Origin: Chloroflexota bacterium
GTDB lineage: Bacteria > Chloroflexota > Anaerolineae > Aggregatilineales > Phototrophicaceae
Assembly (NCBI GenBank): GCA_020161935.1
Contig: JAIUNI010000001.1
Span: 310,001 to 374,000, forward strand
Length of the DNA: 64,000 nt
Direction of reading: 5' to 3'
Part shown: piece by piece, positions 7,771 through 16,052 of the stretch
How the letters are laid out: each line of letters begins with the position of its first letter
Position numbering within the stretch: position 1 is the stretch's first letter
Notes under the pieces: model-generated
What the model was told of the DNA's origin: nothing
Database searches by the model: none
The model's input: only the letters and a program-made list of their open reading frames with translations
Position numbers and translations under genes: made by a program

Positions 7771-9036
7771 TCACGCTTCAATCCTAATCTGCGCCCCCAG
7801 CGCTTGCAACTTGGTCAGCACGCCTGCAAACGTCCGCTCGATCACCTGCGCGTTATCAATCACCGATTCGCCCTCGGCCACCAGCGCCGCGCCCAGCATT
7901 CCCAAGCCCGCTCGAACATCCGGCGTATCCATATAAATGGCATGGAGCGGGGTAGGGCCGACGACAATCGCCCGATGCGGGTCACAGAGCACGATTTGAG
8001 CGCCCATCGCTTTGAGCTTATCCACAAATAACAGACGGTTATTAAACAGTTTTTCGTGAATGAGGACGGTACCACGTGCCTGTGTCGCGATCAGCGTGGC
8101 AATCGCGCTCAGGTCAGAAGGGTAGGCGGGCCACGGTGAGGTTTCAACCGAGAGGTCAACATCTTCCTCTCGGCTGGAAAGCGTAAAATTTTCGTGTTTG
8201 GGGACGTACATAAACTGCTCGTCCACCTCAAGCTGGATGCCAAGCTGTCGGTACGTTTTAGCGATCATTTGCATGTCTTGGCGGTGCGTGCCGTCCACTT
8301 GCACCCGCCCTCCGCTCAACGCCGCGATAGCCGCCACACTCGCCGCCTCGATATGGTCGATGCCGATGGTCGCCTCGCCGCCTGTGAGTTCGGGCGGTGC
8401 AATAATCCGCAGTACATTCGAGCCGATGCCTTCGATATGTGCGCCCATTTCGCACAGCAGGTCGGCCAGTTCCTCAACATGCGGTTCACAGGCCGCGTTG
8501 TGGATAATGGTTTCTTTGCCGAGGCGTGTCGCCAGCATCATGACCATGCCGGTGGCTGTGACACTTGTTTGCGAAAGGATAATCTCACGTTTCTCCCACG
8601 TTGCGGCTTTGCACTCCAGTGCGCCGGGTGTTGTCACTACCTGAATGCCGAGGTCATTGAGGGCTTCAAGGTGTGTACGGATGCGGTTGAGTGGGAAGTC
8701 GATCTCGACGCGAATGTGCTGCCGGCGTGTCAATATTGGGGGCAGGAACAGCATCATACCGACTAATCCACCGGTTTCCGCCAGCGTCAGTGCCCGCCGT
8801 GTAATTTGTTCGGCTTGGATGACCAGTGTTTGCTCGTCCGTCCATGTTAGGTGTGCGCCAATCTTTTCGGCCACCGCTAACATCGCCTGCATATTGGTTG
8901 TTTTAGGCACGTTATGGAGCGTCACCGGTTTATCGGTCATAAGGGCTGCCGCTAGCAGAGCCATCGCCGCGTTGGTGTTACCCGCAGGGCGGTAGCTGCC
9001 ATTTAAGGGTTTGCGGCCTTCTACGCGAATTCGCAT
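7771..9036 (-). CDS. MurA-like enolpyruvyltransferase paralogue with altered active-site residues
   Basis: This 421-residue protein aligns along its length with UDP-GlcNAc enolpyruvyltransferase (MurA), the first committed step of peptidoglycan synthesis. The substrate Asp region is kept (YPSDLSA), as are the NxR region (FNNRLLFVDKLKAMGA), the DVRAG motif and an Arg in the C-terminal VIERTF. Two key places differ. The usual GAKNAA is GNTNAA, so essential Lys22 is T21. The loop that carries Cys115 (GGCxIGxRP) is shortened to EIDFPLNRIR (111-120) without Cys. It is either a MurA with different chemistry or a related non-MurA enzyme. The gene has a strong AAAGGTGAGG ribosome binding site and an extended -10 upstream. 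Confidence 0.75.
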   Translation of the reverse strand: MRIRVEGRKPLNGSYRPAGNTNAAMALLAAALMTDKPVTLHNVPKTTNMQAMLAVAEKIGAHLTWTDEQTLVIQAEQITRRALTLAETGGLVGMMLFLPPILTRRQHIRVEIDFPLNRIRTHLEALNDLGIQVVTTPGALECKAATWEKREIILSQTSVTATGMVMMLATRLGKETIIHNAACEPHVEELADLLCEMGAHIEGIGSNVLRIIAPPELTGGEATIGIDHIEAASVAAIAALSGGRVQVDGTHRQDMQMIAKTYRQLGIQLEVDEQFMYVPKHENFTLSSREEDVDLSVETSPWPAYPSDLSAIATLIATQARGTVLIHEKLFNNRLLFVDKLKAMGAQIVLCDPHRAIVVGPTPLHAIYMDTPDVRAGLGMLGAALVAEGESVIDNAQVIERTFAGVLTKLQALGAQIRIEA

Positions 9037-9065
9037 GAAATCCTCACCTTTCCGAAGTGGGCGGG

Positions 9066-9074
9066 ATTATAACA
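9066..9074 (-). promoter_or_regulatory. Extended -10 promoter of the MurA-like gene
   Basis: On the - strand the sequence reads TGTTATAATCC, a TGn-TATAAT extended -10 box (hexamer at 9071-9066). It lies about 30 bases before the start codon at 9036. No good -35 box is present at 16-18 bases, as is usual for extended -10 promoters. Confidence 0.5.
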
Positions 9075-9122
9075 GGTTTGTTGATCAGGGTTACAGGGTG
9101 TAGGCAAAAGGAGACATCCTGA

Positions 9123-9148
9123 AAGGGCGCATTCTAAAATACGCCCTT
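9123..9148 (-). terminator. Hairpin downstream of the radical SAM gene
   Basis: The arms AAGGGCGCAT (9123-9132) and ATACGCCCTT (9139-9148) form a 10-bp stem with one mismatch and a 6-base loop. It lies 19 bases past the stop of the - strand gene. The following T-run is short, so a Rho-independent terminator is likely but not strong. Confidence 0.45.
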
Positions 9149-9166
9149 ACTCGTCGAAAATAGACG

Positions 9167-11092
9167 TTAGTTGATGAGCGCCACATTCGGTACGCGGTCG
9201 TCTCCGCCGCGTTTGCGCTCGCCAATTGGTTTCACAGGCGGGCATTCCCACGCCATCGGCTCGGTTTGTGAGCGTTCTTCCTTGAACTTGGGCAGGATAC
9301 CACAGGCGAAGCACTTATCCCGGCAGTCCACCCGCGTTTCGCCCTTGATGCTCATCAGGTAATCGTCCTTCAAGAACTTCTTGTGGACAGCCGCGTCGAT
9401 ATGATCCCACGGGAACACTTCATCGAGTCCCCGTTCACGGTGGGTATAGAATTCCGGTGTAAGTCCCTCGTCAGTCATCGCTTGCAGCCAGCGTTCGTGA
9501 TGGTGGAATTCCTGCCACGCATCAAACTTGCATCCTGCCTCCCACGCCCGTTGGATGACGCGCCCCATACGGCGGTCAGCCCGCGACATGATGCCCTCGA
9601 ACTGGCTGTCGTCGATGCTGTTGTAGCGCAGGTGCAAACCATGCCCCTTCAACTGGTGACCAAGCAAGTTCAGCTTTTGGCGCACTTGGTCGTGGTTATC
9701 CTGTGGAACCCATTGGAATGGTGTGTGCGGCTTCGGGATGAAAGTGCTGATCCCTACGTTGACGTTCGCCTTGCTCCCCATGATCTTTTGACCTTCACGC
9801 AGTACAGCTTTGCACAGGTTGGCAATCGCTTGTACATCGTCCAGTGTTTCTTCGGGATGTCCGATCATGAAATATAGCTTAATCGTGCGCCAACCGCGCG
9901 AGTAAACCGCACGAGCGGCTTCCAACACCTGCTCATCGGGTACGAATTTGTTGATGATGTCGCGCATCTTCTCTGTCGCGGCCTCCGGCGCAAACGTGAA
10001 GCCGCTGCGCCGTGTATCCCCCAGCTTATCGAGCAGGTCGGCACTGGTGCTTTCGATACGTAAACTCGGTAGGCTCAGGCTCAAACCAGACTCGGCATAT
10101 TTTTCATGGACAGCATCGGCTAGTTCATGTACGTAAACATAATCGGATGACGACAAGCTGAGGAGACTGATTTCCTCAAAACCCGTGCTGGTGATGATTT
10201 CCTGAATAGCCGCCATCACCTCGTCTACAGTGCGTTCGCGTACGGGTCGGGTAATCATCCCCGCGTGGCAGAAGCGACAGCCGCGCGTACAGCCGCGCAT
10301 GATCTCAATCGGCGCACGGTTATGCACCGTGTCAATGTTGGGGATCAGGAACTTCGTGAAGGGCTTGGGGAGTGTCGGCACAATCCGTTTGAGGACGCGC
10401 TTGGGTGCTTCCGGCACATTCGGGGTCGCACCAATCACCACGCCGCTTTCGTCGTAAGTCACATCATAGAAGCGCGGCACATACATGCCCTGTATATGTG
10501 CAATCGCTCGCAGTTGATTGAGGCGGCTTTCACCCCGCATCGCTTGCAGGGTGCGGGCTACCTCGACAATGATTTCCTCACCCTCACCAATCACAAATGC
10601 GTCGACGAAATCAGCCATTGGTTCAGGGTTATAGCAGGAATGCCCACCCGCGATCACAAGCGGATAGCTTTCGTCGCGGTCTTGGCTGCGTACCGGCATT
10701 CCCGCTAAATCGAGCATATTCAGCACGTTCGTAAAGAGCTGTTCATAGGGTAGGCTGATGCCGAGCAGGTCGAATTCGCGGATCGAGCGCTTGTTTTCCA
10801 GTGAGTAAAGGGGAATACCCTCGGCACGCATGAGTTGTTCCATGTCGTCCCAGACGCTAAACACCCGTTCCGCCAGCATATCCGGCTGGTTATTGATCTG
10901 TTCATACAGGATCATGATGCCCAAGTTGGACATGCCGAGGTCATAAATATCGGGGAATGCCAGTGCCACTTTAAAATCGGTACTATCCCAATCCTTCACA
11001 ATGCTGTTAAATTCACCACCAACATATCGTCCGGGTTTGGTGACTTTGAGTAGAATACGCTTAAGCTGTTGTTCAATCGTTTTGGGTTGCAT
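9167..11092 (-). CDS. B12-binding-like radical SAM protein, TIGR03960 family
   Basis: This 641-residue protein has an N-terminal B12-binding-like region (about 1-200, containing FPDIYDLGMSNLG and AGGHSCYNPEP). The radical SAM core carries the [4Fe-4S] motif RGCTRGCRFC (C268, C272, C275). The C-terminal part has an extra Cys pair region (DCRDKCFACG). The family (TIGR03960) normally occurs fused or adjacent to DUF2344/TIGR03936; here the partner is at 14526-15182. Its chemistry is not established. The ATG at 11092 is preferred because an upstream in-frame start (11203) would overlap the divergent gene at 11164. Confidence 0.85.
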   Translation of the reverse strand: MQPKTIEQQLKRILLKVTKPGRYVGGEFNSIVKDWDSTDFKVALAFPDIYDLGMSNLGIMILYEQINNQPDMLAERVFSVWDDMEQLMRAEGIPLYSLENKRSIREFDLLGISLPYEQLFTNVLNMLDLAGMPVRSQDRDESYPLVIAGGHSCYNPEPMADFVDAFVIGEGEEIIVEVARTLQAMRGESRLNQLRAIAHIQGMYVPRFYDVTYDESGVVIGATPNVPEAPKRVLKRIVPTLPKPFTKFLIPNIDTVHNRAPIEIMRGCTRGCRFCHAGMITRPVRERTVDEVMAAIQEIITSTGFEEISLLSLSSSDYVYVHELADAVHEKYAESGLSLSLPSLRIESTSADLLDKLGDTRRSGFTFAPEAATEKMRDIINKFVPDEQVLEAARAVYSRGWRTIKLYFMIGHPEETLDDVQAIANLCKAVLREGQKIMGSKANVNVGISTFIPKPHTPFQWVPQDNHDQVRQKLNLLGHQLKGHGLHLRYNSIDDSQFEGIMSRADRRMGRVIQRAWEAGCKFDAWQEFHHHERWLQAMTDEGLTPEFYTHRERGLDEVFPWDHIDAAVHKKFLKDDYLMSIKGETRVDCRDKCFACGILPKFKEERSQTEPMAWECPPVKPIGERKRGGDDRVPNVALIN

Positions 11093-11163
11093 ACCGTTTC
11101 GCCTCATCACAGTTGACCTGTGCATTATAGCGAACAATAGCCGAAGATAGGAATGGTTCGAAC

Positions 11164-12255
11164 ATGCGAAAGTTGATTGTCCTGCTTTTAACCCTGTTTC
11201 CATTGGTCGTTACCGTTTCCGCTCAGGCTGACCTTGAAGCCATTACTGCTGAAAATGTAGAACACCTTCAGTCGGTTCAACAGATTAACTTTGCTGATGA
11301 AACTGCCGGGGCGGGTGTAGTCGAAAATGGTTGGTTCGCCGTTGATGCACAAGGCAAGCATATCGCTGCCATGAACCGCGCGGGAGATGTTGTGGTTTGG
11401 GATGACACAGGAAACCTGATCGACAACTATGGTATTACTGGTGGAGATGATTTACTGAGTACTGTTCAAGACATTGCCTTCCGTAAAGATTCACCGGAAG
11501 TCGTCTCGGTTCATATGGATGGTACGTCGTATTATGTCGCCTACCGGAATTATGAAACGCACGAGTTGGAATACTTTCACTTCTCGACAGCGGACGTTCC
11601 ACTTCGTATTTGGGACACCGGTAATACATGGCTGGAAGTGTCACCTGCGGATTACCTCCGTACCCGTTTTGTTCGCGAACTGCTCCCCGAAGCATCCGAC
11701 AACTTACGCACGAATGCTGAATTAGCCCCCTCAGAATACCGGGAGTTGGAGTCGGGGCCGGAAAACGACCCGGATGCGTTCTTCCGTATCGGGCGGATGC
11801 GGCTGCCGTATGCCATTACCGCCACCCAAGAGTTCTTTGTTAAGCGTTGGAATTTGGAAACCGGTGAAGTCACCGCCACCGCACAGCTTGATGGGATGCC
11901 GGGAGTCGGGCAGATTACACCGGACGGACGCTATTTTGCGTGGCGCGATAGTGAGTCAGAGGCTATTCACCTGCTCGATTTTGAAACCGGCATTGATAAG
12001 GTTATAGCACCATTAAATGGAAGTTATATCCCCTATCTCTTGCTAAATTCCTCGGCTAGTGTCATCATTGGTGTTAATGTAGATTTAAAGTCTATTGTTG
12101 TGGCGTGGGATGTGTCAACAGGCGAGCGCATAGAGTTGGGTGAATACCGTTCGTGCAACCGCCAACCGGATATGGTGCGCCTGAGCGTTGACGATACCAC
12201 ACTGGTCATTGGCTGTGACACCGGACTTGATATATGGCGGGTTGCTCTCGACTAA
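11164..12255 (+). CDS. Secreted beta-propeller-like protein (WD40-like repeats)
   Basis: This 363-residue protein has a clear signal peptide (KLIVLLLTLFPLVVTVSAQA, cleavage near residue 21). The rest shows repeated 'G..(I/V)xxWD..TG' blades: VVVWDDTGNLI, VKRWNLETGEV, IHLLDFETGID, VVAWDVSTGER and LDIWRVALD at the very end. That is the spacing of WD40-type beta-propellers, usually protein-binding scaffolds outside or in the envelope. No catalytic motif or lipobox is evident. It is transcribed divergently from the radical SAM gene. The partner is unknown. Confidence 0.7.
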   Translation: MRKLIVLLLTLFPLVVTVSAQADLEAITAENVEHLQSVQQINFADETAGAGVVENGWFAVDAQGKHIAAMNRAGDVVVWDDTGNLIDNYGITGGDDLLSTVQDIAFRKDSPEVVSVHMDGTSYYVAYRNYETHELEYFHFSTADVPLRIWDTGNTWLEVSPADYLRTRFVRELLPEASDNLRTNAELAPSEYRELESGPENDPDAFFRIGRMRLPYAITATQEFFVKRWNLETGEVTATAQLDGMPGVGQITPDGRYFAWRDSESEAIHLLDFETGIDKVIAPLNGSYIPYLLLNSSASVIIGVNVDLKSIVVAWDVSTGERIELGEYRSCNRQPDMVRLSVDDTTLVIGCDTGLDIWRVALD

Positions 12256-12479
12256 GGGTGTGCTGATAAATATTAGATTCATTGGAAATTGTTTTTACAG
12301 CGCTGATTTTTAAGAAAGTTAGAAGTACTGTCTGAAATTAGGCTATGTGGCTCATGATGCCGTTTCGTTTGAATAGGATAATCGTCCTATCTGCGCGAGC
12401 TTCACTGTTGTCTGATCCAGCCTTACGTTTACGTTTTTAATGTTCGACCTATAATGAGTTTTATGGTCAACTTTTAGAA

Positions 12480-12671
12480 TTGAGTTTTAACTTGACTACC
12501 CTCAAAAACACATCGACATCAAACTCAATAAGCAACTCGTCTTCCATCTGTGCTTGCCCCTACTGCCAACGGCGGTTTGGCAGCATGGAACAACTGACCT
12601 TGCATATCGTTACGCGGCATACCCAAACGGGCAAATCCAAAAGTCAAGAACCTGCTGTTAGCGGGAAGTAA
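12480..12671 (+). CDS. Very small C2H2 zinc-finger protein
   Basis: A 63-residue protein reads from TTG at 12480. It has a Ser/Asn/Thr-rich N-terminus (about 1-23), then one classical C2H2 finger: C26-x2-C29-x3-F33-x5-L39-x2-H42-x4-H47. That matches the full eukaryotic-type consensus including the two core hydrophobic residues. A TATAAT (12450-12455) with a TTTACG -35 box 16 bases upstream precedes it. No strong ribosome binding site or ATG is present, so the start is uncertain. The last 14 bases overlap the convergent kinase gene. It may bind DNA or another protein. Confidence 0.55.
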   Translation: MSFNLTTLKNTSTSNSISNSSSICACPYCQRRFGSMEQLTLHIVTRHTQTGKSKSQEPAVSGK

Positions 12672-13584
12672 TGCTGGTTTGTCGCAGTTGTTGGCAGCGT
12701 AAATTGCGTTCGTCGTGAGAGACATATTGGGGTTCCGCGATTCCAATTTGCTCTAAGCAAAAAGAGGCTGAGACAGCACCCATTATTGCTGCCTCGTGAA
12801 GCGGCTTGGATTGAACTAGACCTGCCAACAGCCCGCCACAGTAGGTATTTCCTGCACCGGTTTGGTCAACGATATTGGTGGCTTTGACCGTGCCAATATG
12901 GACGCGCTGACCCGTTTGGTCTGCCACGATTGAACCTGCCTCGCCCATCCGCAAAGCCACTATTTGAGCGCCATCCGCTAACATCGCCGTAACGAGTTCG
13001 TCGGGTATTAAATCCCCGTAAATCGCTTGTGCTTCAATGAGATTGGGCGAGAGAATATCAATTCGGCACTCGCTCAATAACCCCCGAACCGCCTGTGCAT
13101 TTTCAGGAATCATAATTTGCTGGAGCGGCTCCCAAAGCACCAAGCCTTTGAGTACGCTGCGCCATGTCCGCATCTCGGCTACACCTTGCAACAGATAGCA
13201 GCCTTGACTCTGCGCGTACACAGGCGGGAAGTGTTCGGGTTGTGCGCCGCGTGTGAAGGGTAGGGTTTCTTTGACACGATAGAGTTCGCGCCGTGTGCCG
13301 TCTTCCTCAAACAACTGCCACGCCCGCATCTGCGGAATGGGTAAACATACCAATCCGCGTGTGTCTAGATAGCGGTTGAGGATAGCAGCCGATTCAACGG
13401 GCAGCCCTTCACCAACGGTCGCGACGATACCGGGTCGCTCATCCCAAATGGCCGCTCCCATGAGGGCATGAACGACACCGCCGCCCATGCGCCCCATGTA
13501 GGTTTGACCCGTTGGTTTTACGATGTCGTCAATGAATACTGAACCGATGCCCACCAGTTTCGGTGTATCGCCACTCATAAGCAC
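12658..13584 (-). CDS. PfkB-family sugar/nucleoside kinase, probably pseudouridine kinase-like
   Basis: This 308-residue ribokinase-fold protein has an N-terminal GIGSVFIDDIV and a Gly-rich MGRMGGGVVHA. The ATP/anion-hole motif reads VDQTGAGNTYCGG instead of the usual DTTGAGDxxxxG, so the catalytic base Asp is Asn. Its start GTG shares one base with the psuG stop (TAGTG), so the two are translationally coupled. PsuK/PsuG pairs phosphorylate pseudouridine and then split it. The Asn substitution makes normal kinase activity doubtful, although related GxGN-bearing PfkB proteins exist. Confidence 0.7.
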   Translation of the reverse strand: MLMSGDTPKLVGIGSVFIDDIVKPTGQTYMGRMGGGVVHALMGAAIWDERPGIVATVGEGLPVESAAILNRYLDTRGLVCLPIPQMRAWQLFEEDGTRRELYRVKETLPFTRGAQPEHFPPVYAQSQGCYLLQGVAEMRTWRSVLKGLVLWEPLQQIMIPENAQAVRGLLSECRIDILSPNLIEAQAIYGDLIPDELVTAMLADGAQIVALRMGEAGSIVADQTGQRVHIGTVKATNIVDQTGAGNTYCGGLLAGLVQSKPLHEAAIMGAVSASFCLEQIGIAEPQYVSHDERNLRCQQLRQTSITSR

Positions 13585-14498
13585 TACTGGAGTTGGCTGA
13601 GTGCTGACGCGATGATGCCGCCCATCCGTGCGTTGTTCACAAGCAGGGCTACGTTCGCTCGCCTTGATTCGCCTTCAGTGAGTTCGGATACGCGACCGAG
13701 GACAAACGGTGTAACGGCTTTCCCGTGGATGCCCTGTGCGGCGGCTTCCTCTGTTGCTTGCAGGATCGCTTTTTCGCCAATGTCGTTGGGAAGGGCATCG
13801 GCTTCTGGAACCGGGACGGCGATCAGAATGCCGTGTTTGGCCTCGATTTGCTGGGCAGCCTTGATAATTCGCGCGGCTTCTTCCGGTGAATTCACGCGCA
13901 CATCAATCGGCAGGCCGCTGCTGCGGGTATAGAAGGCGGGAAGAGTGTCGGTTTCAAACCCTAAAACGGGTACGCCCTGTGTCTCTAAGACTTCCAATGT
14001 CAGGGGCAAATCCAAAATGGACTTTGCACCAGAACTGACGACTGCGACGGGTGTACGCCCCAGCTCGATCAAATCAGCCGACACATCATGGGGTGCGCCG
14101 CGATGCACACCACCGATACCGCCAGTTGCAAATACGCGGATGCCCGCCATATGAGCGACGATCATGGTTCCGGCGACCGTTGTCGCGGCATCTTCGCCCA
14201 AGCCGACCGCAATCGGTAAATCGCGTCGGCTGCATTTGCGGACGCTGGAGTGAGGCAGCGAACCTAAGCGTTCGACTTCTTCCGGCGAAATACCGACGGT
14301 GATTGCGCCGCGCAATATGGCGATGGTGGCGGGTACAGCGCCGCTTTTACGAACGGCGGCTTCCATCGCCAGCGCGGTTTCCACATTGGTCGGGTAGGGG
14401 AGACCGTGCGTAATCAGCGTGGATTCAAGGGCGACCACGGGCCTATTTTCAGCTAAGGCTGCTTGTACTTCGGGGGATAGGTGTACGTTTGCGTTCAT
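13584..14498 (-). CDS. psuG: Pseudouridine-5'-phosphate glycosidase
   Basis: This 304-residue protein is a full-length PsuG, which reversibly splits pseudouridine 5'-phosphate into uracil and ribose 5-phosphate. Diagnostic stretches are ESTLITHGLPYP (catalytic Glu), ATGGIGGVHRGA (metal-binding and loop) and VVSSGAKSILDLP, carrying the Lys that forms the covalent ring-opened intermediate. It is cytosolic and forms an operon with the PfkB kinase downstream. No nucleoside transporter lies alongside, so the substrate probably comes from RNA turnover inside the cell. Confidence 0.95.
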   Translation of the reverse strand: MNANVHLSPEVQAALAENRPVVALESTLITHGLPYPTNVETALAMEAAVRKSGAVPATIAILRGAITVGISPEEVERLGSLPHSSVRKCSRRDLPIAVGLGEDAATTVAGTMIVAHMAGIRVFATGGIGGVHRGAPHDVSADLIELGRTPVAVVSSGAKSILDLPLTLEVLETQGVPVLGFETDTLPAFYTRSSGLPIDVRVNSPEEAARIIKAAQQIEAKHGILIAVPVPEADALPNDIGEKAILQATEEAAAQGIHGKAVTPFVLGRVSELTEGESRRANVALLVNNARMGGIIASALSQLQ

Positions 14499-14525
14499 CG
14501 TTATGATCTTTCTGTAATTACGCGG

Positions 14526-15182
14526 TTATTCAGGGTCAATATGCAGTTGAAAGCGATGGATACTCACAACCGCATCGCCGAGACCTATTTCGGTTAAGAT
14601 TTCTTGTGGGCGCACATTACCCCGGTCGCCAACAGCGAGATGCGCGATCAAATCGCCTTGCTCGTCAATATGCACATCATACACCAGCGACCGGACATTC
14701 ACGTCTACTGCCTTACCTTTGACCTCTTTTTGTTTGTTCAGGGTATCTGAACCCAGCAGTTTATCAATTCTCGTCTGTAAATCAGCGCGGTCGATAGGAT
14801 CTTCGAAGTGAATACGGTACTCACTGCTGCGAACACGCGGGGTAAGTGAAGCACTTCGGGGCGGAACTTCGTATATATCATAGATACGCAGACCGCTGGG
14901 GCTGGTGGCTTGAATACGCTCGGCTAAACCCTCAATGGCGATGGGTTCTCTCATGGATACATCAAGGATTTCGCAGTCGCTCGAAATGCCGAGGGGTAGA
15001 GCAGATGCAAGAGCAATTCGAGGGCGGGTATTGAAGCCTTGCGAGTACAAAATAGGAAGATTTGCACGGCGCAAAACTCGTTCCCATGTTTTGGCGACAT
15101 CGAGGTTGCTGGTATAGATCAATGCATCGTGCTTGCCAAAACGGATATAAAGGCGCTGCTTGATAGGAAGGTTGTCGTCCAT
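14526..15182 (-). CDS. Radical SAM-linked DUF2344 protein (TIGR03936)
   Basis: This 218-residue protein starts KQRLYIRFGKHDALIYTSNL and has the family hallmark 'NTRPRIALASALPLGISSDCE'. DUF2344 proteins almost always accompany TIGR03960 radical SAM proteins, often as a C-terminal fusion. Here the partner gene (9167-11092) is 3.4 kb away on the same strand, with psuG, the kinase and two unrelated + strand genes between. The role is unknown. A link to RNA or ribosome maturation has been suggested from genome neighbourhoods only. It is 27 bases upstream of psuG. Confidence 0.85.
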   Translation of the reverse strand: MDDNLPIKQRLYIRFGKHDALIYTSNLDVAKTWERVLRRANLPILYSQGFNTRPRIALASALPLGISSDCEILDVSMREPIAIEGLAERIQATSPSGLRIYDIYEVPPRSASLTPRVRSSEYRIHFEDPIDRADLQTRIDKLLGSDTLNKQKEVKGKAVDVNVRSLVYDVHIDEQGDLIAHLAVGDRGNVRPQEILTEIGLGDAVVSIHRFQLHIDPE

Positions 15183-15200
15183 GAACTATCCTGATGGATG

Positions 15201-15229
15201 TTGAGATTTGTGTGCGAGACAGCTACAAT
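15201..15229 (+). promoter_or_regulatory. Sigma-70-type promoter for the small membrane-protein pair
   Basis: TTGAGA (15201-15206), a 17-base spacer and TACAAT (15224-15229) make a near-consensus promoter. Transcription would start near 15236, which rules out starts before that and supports the ATG at 15257 with its GGAGAAAG ribosome binding site. Confidence 0.65.
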
Positions 15230-15256
15230 CGGAACATGACTCAAACTGGAGAAAGT

Positions 15257-15706
15257 ATGTCCACGTCACCTGCTCAACAGGAACACTTACGTCAACATCG
15301 GCGTGAAACTGTAATGTATATGATTGTACCGTTGGCAGTGACTGTCTTCATAGTCCTGCTTGGTGTTGTCGTCATCTTTTTGCTGCCCCGGCAGCCCCAA
15401 GTGAGCATTCTTGCGGACTGGATGATGATGGTGATGGTCTTGTGTCCCGCGCTGCTGTGTACGACCGCTGTTTGTATACTGCTGATCGTGGCGGTGGCGC
15501 TGATGGGACGAGCGAATCGATTGGCTGAACGTCCACTCCAACAATTGAACGAGATGACCCAAAAAGTGGCGGATCAAACGACGAAAGCGGCTGAGACTGT
15601 TAACGCCGCGACGATTAATGCCGCTTCACGTTTCGCGTTCCTAGATCGCCTTTTCAACCTATTTGATATGCCGGATAAAGACACGAAAGCGAATCACCAT
15701 GAGTAA
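15257..15706 (+). CDS. Small membrane protein of unknown function
   Basis: I do not recognise this 149-residue protein. It has two long hydrophobic helices (about residues 21-44 and 55-87) and a helical, Ala/Thr-rich tail (LNEMTQKVADQTTKAAETVN) that looks amphipathic or coiled-coil-like. The ATG at 15257 is used because it has a strong Shine-Dalgarno and lies just after the predicted transcription start. Its stop overlaps the next gene (ATGAGTAA), so the two are coupled. Confidence 0.6.
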   Translation: MSTSPAQQEHLRQHRRETVMYMIVPLAVTVFIVLLGVVVIFLLPRQPQVSILADWMMMVMVLCPALLCTTAVCILLIVAVALMGRANRLAERPLQQLNEMTQKVADQTTKAAETVNAATINAASRFAFLDRLFNLFDMPDKDTKANHHE

Positions 15707-15950
15707 TTTGTTACCGAATAATGAAGCGGATTCTCGTCCTCAGCGTTTGATTACCGGTGGGCTGGTTGGCGGCTTCTTCGGACTCATTGCGGCTTACTTC
15801 TATTCCCGTGCGGTTGAAGATGATGTCCGCCAGAATGGACTCCAACGTAACCCGATTTCAACCGGTGAGATCATCGGGGTAGGGCTGGCATTACTGGCGC
15901 TGCTGCGTCAAGTGAGCGAAATGGGACGTTCGCAGCCGAAGAAAAAATAA
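15699..15950 (+). CDS. Small membrane protein of unknown function
   Basis: This 83-residue protein has one clear membrane segment near residues 20-37 (Gly-rich GGLVGGFFGLIAAYF) and a second weaker one near 57-70 (GEIIGVGLALLALLRQV), then a basic KKK tail. The ATG overlaps the previous gene's stop by 8 bases. No family is recognised. A small two-gene membrane module with the preceding gene is the best description. Confidence 0.55.
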   Translation: MSNLLPNNEADSRPQRLITGGLVGGFFGLIAAYFYSRAVEDDVRQNGLQRNPISTGEIIGVGLALLALLRQVSEMGRSQPKKK

Positions 15951-15988
15951 ACGTTAGCGGCAGTTGATTAACCTCCTTAAATTGCGAA

Positions 15989-16047
15989 TTGATGCCGAAA
16001 CAAATTTTCTATATAATAACTACCCATATCGGACGAGTGATAGGGAG
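15989..16047 (+). promoter_or_regulatory. Promoter and ribosome binding site of the SRAP gene
   Basis: TTGATG (15989-15994), a 17-base spacer and a perfect TATAAT (16012-16017) precede AGGGAG (16042-16047). That ribosome binding site is 5 bases before the ATG at 16053. No LexA-like box was recognised nearby. Confidence 0.7.
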
Positions 16048-16052
16048 TGCCT

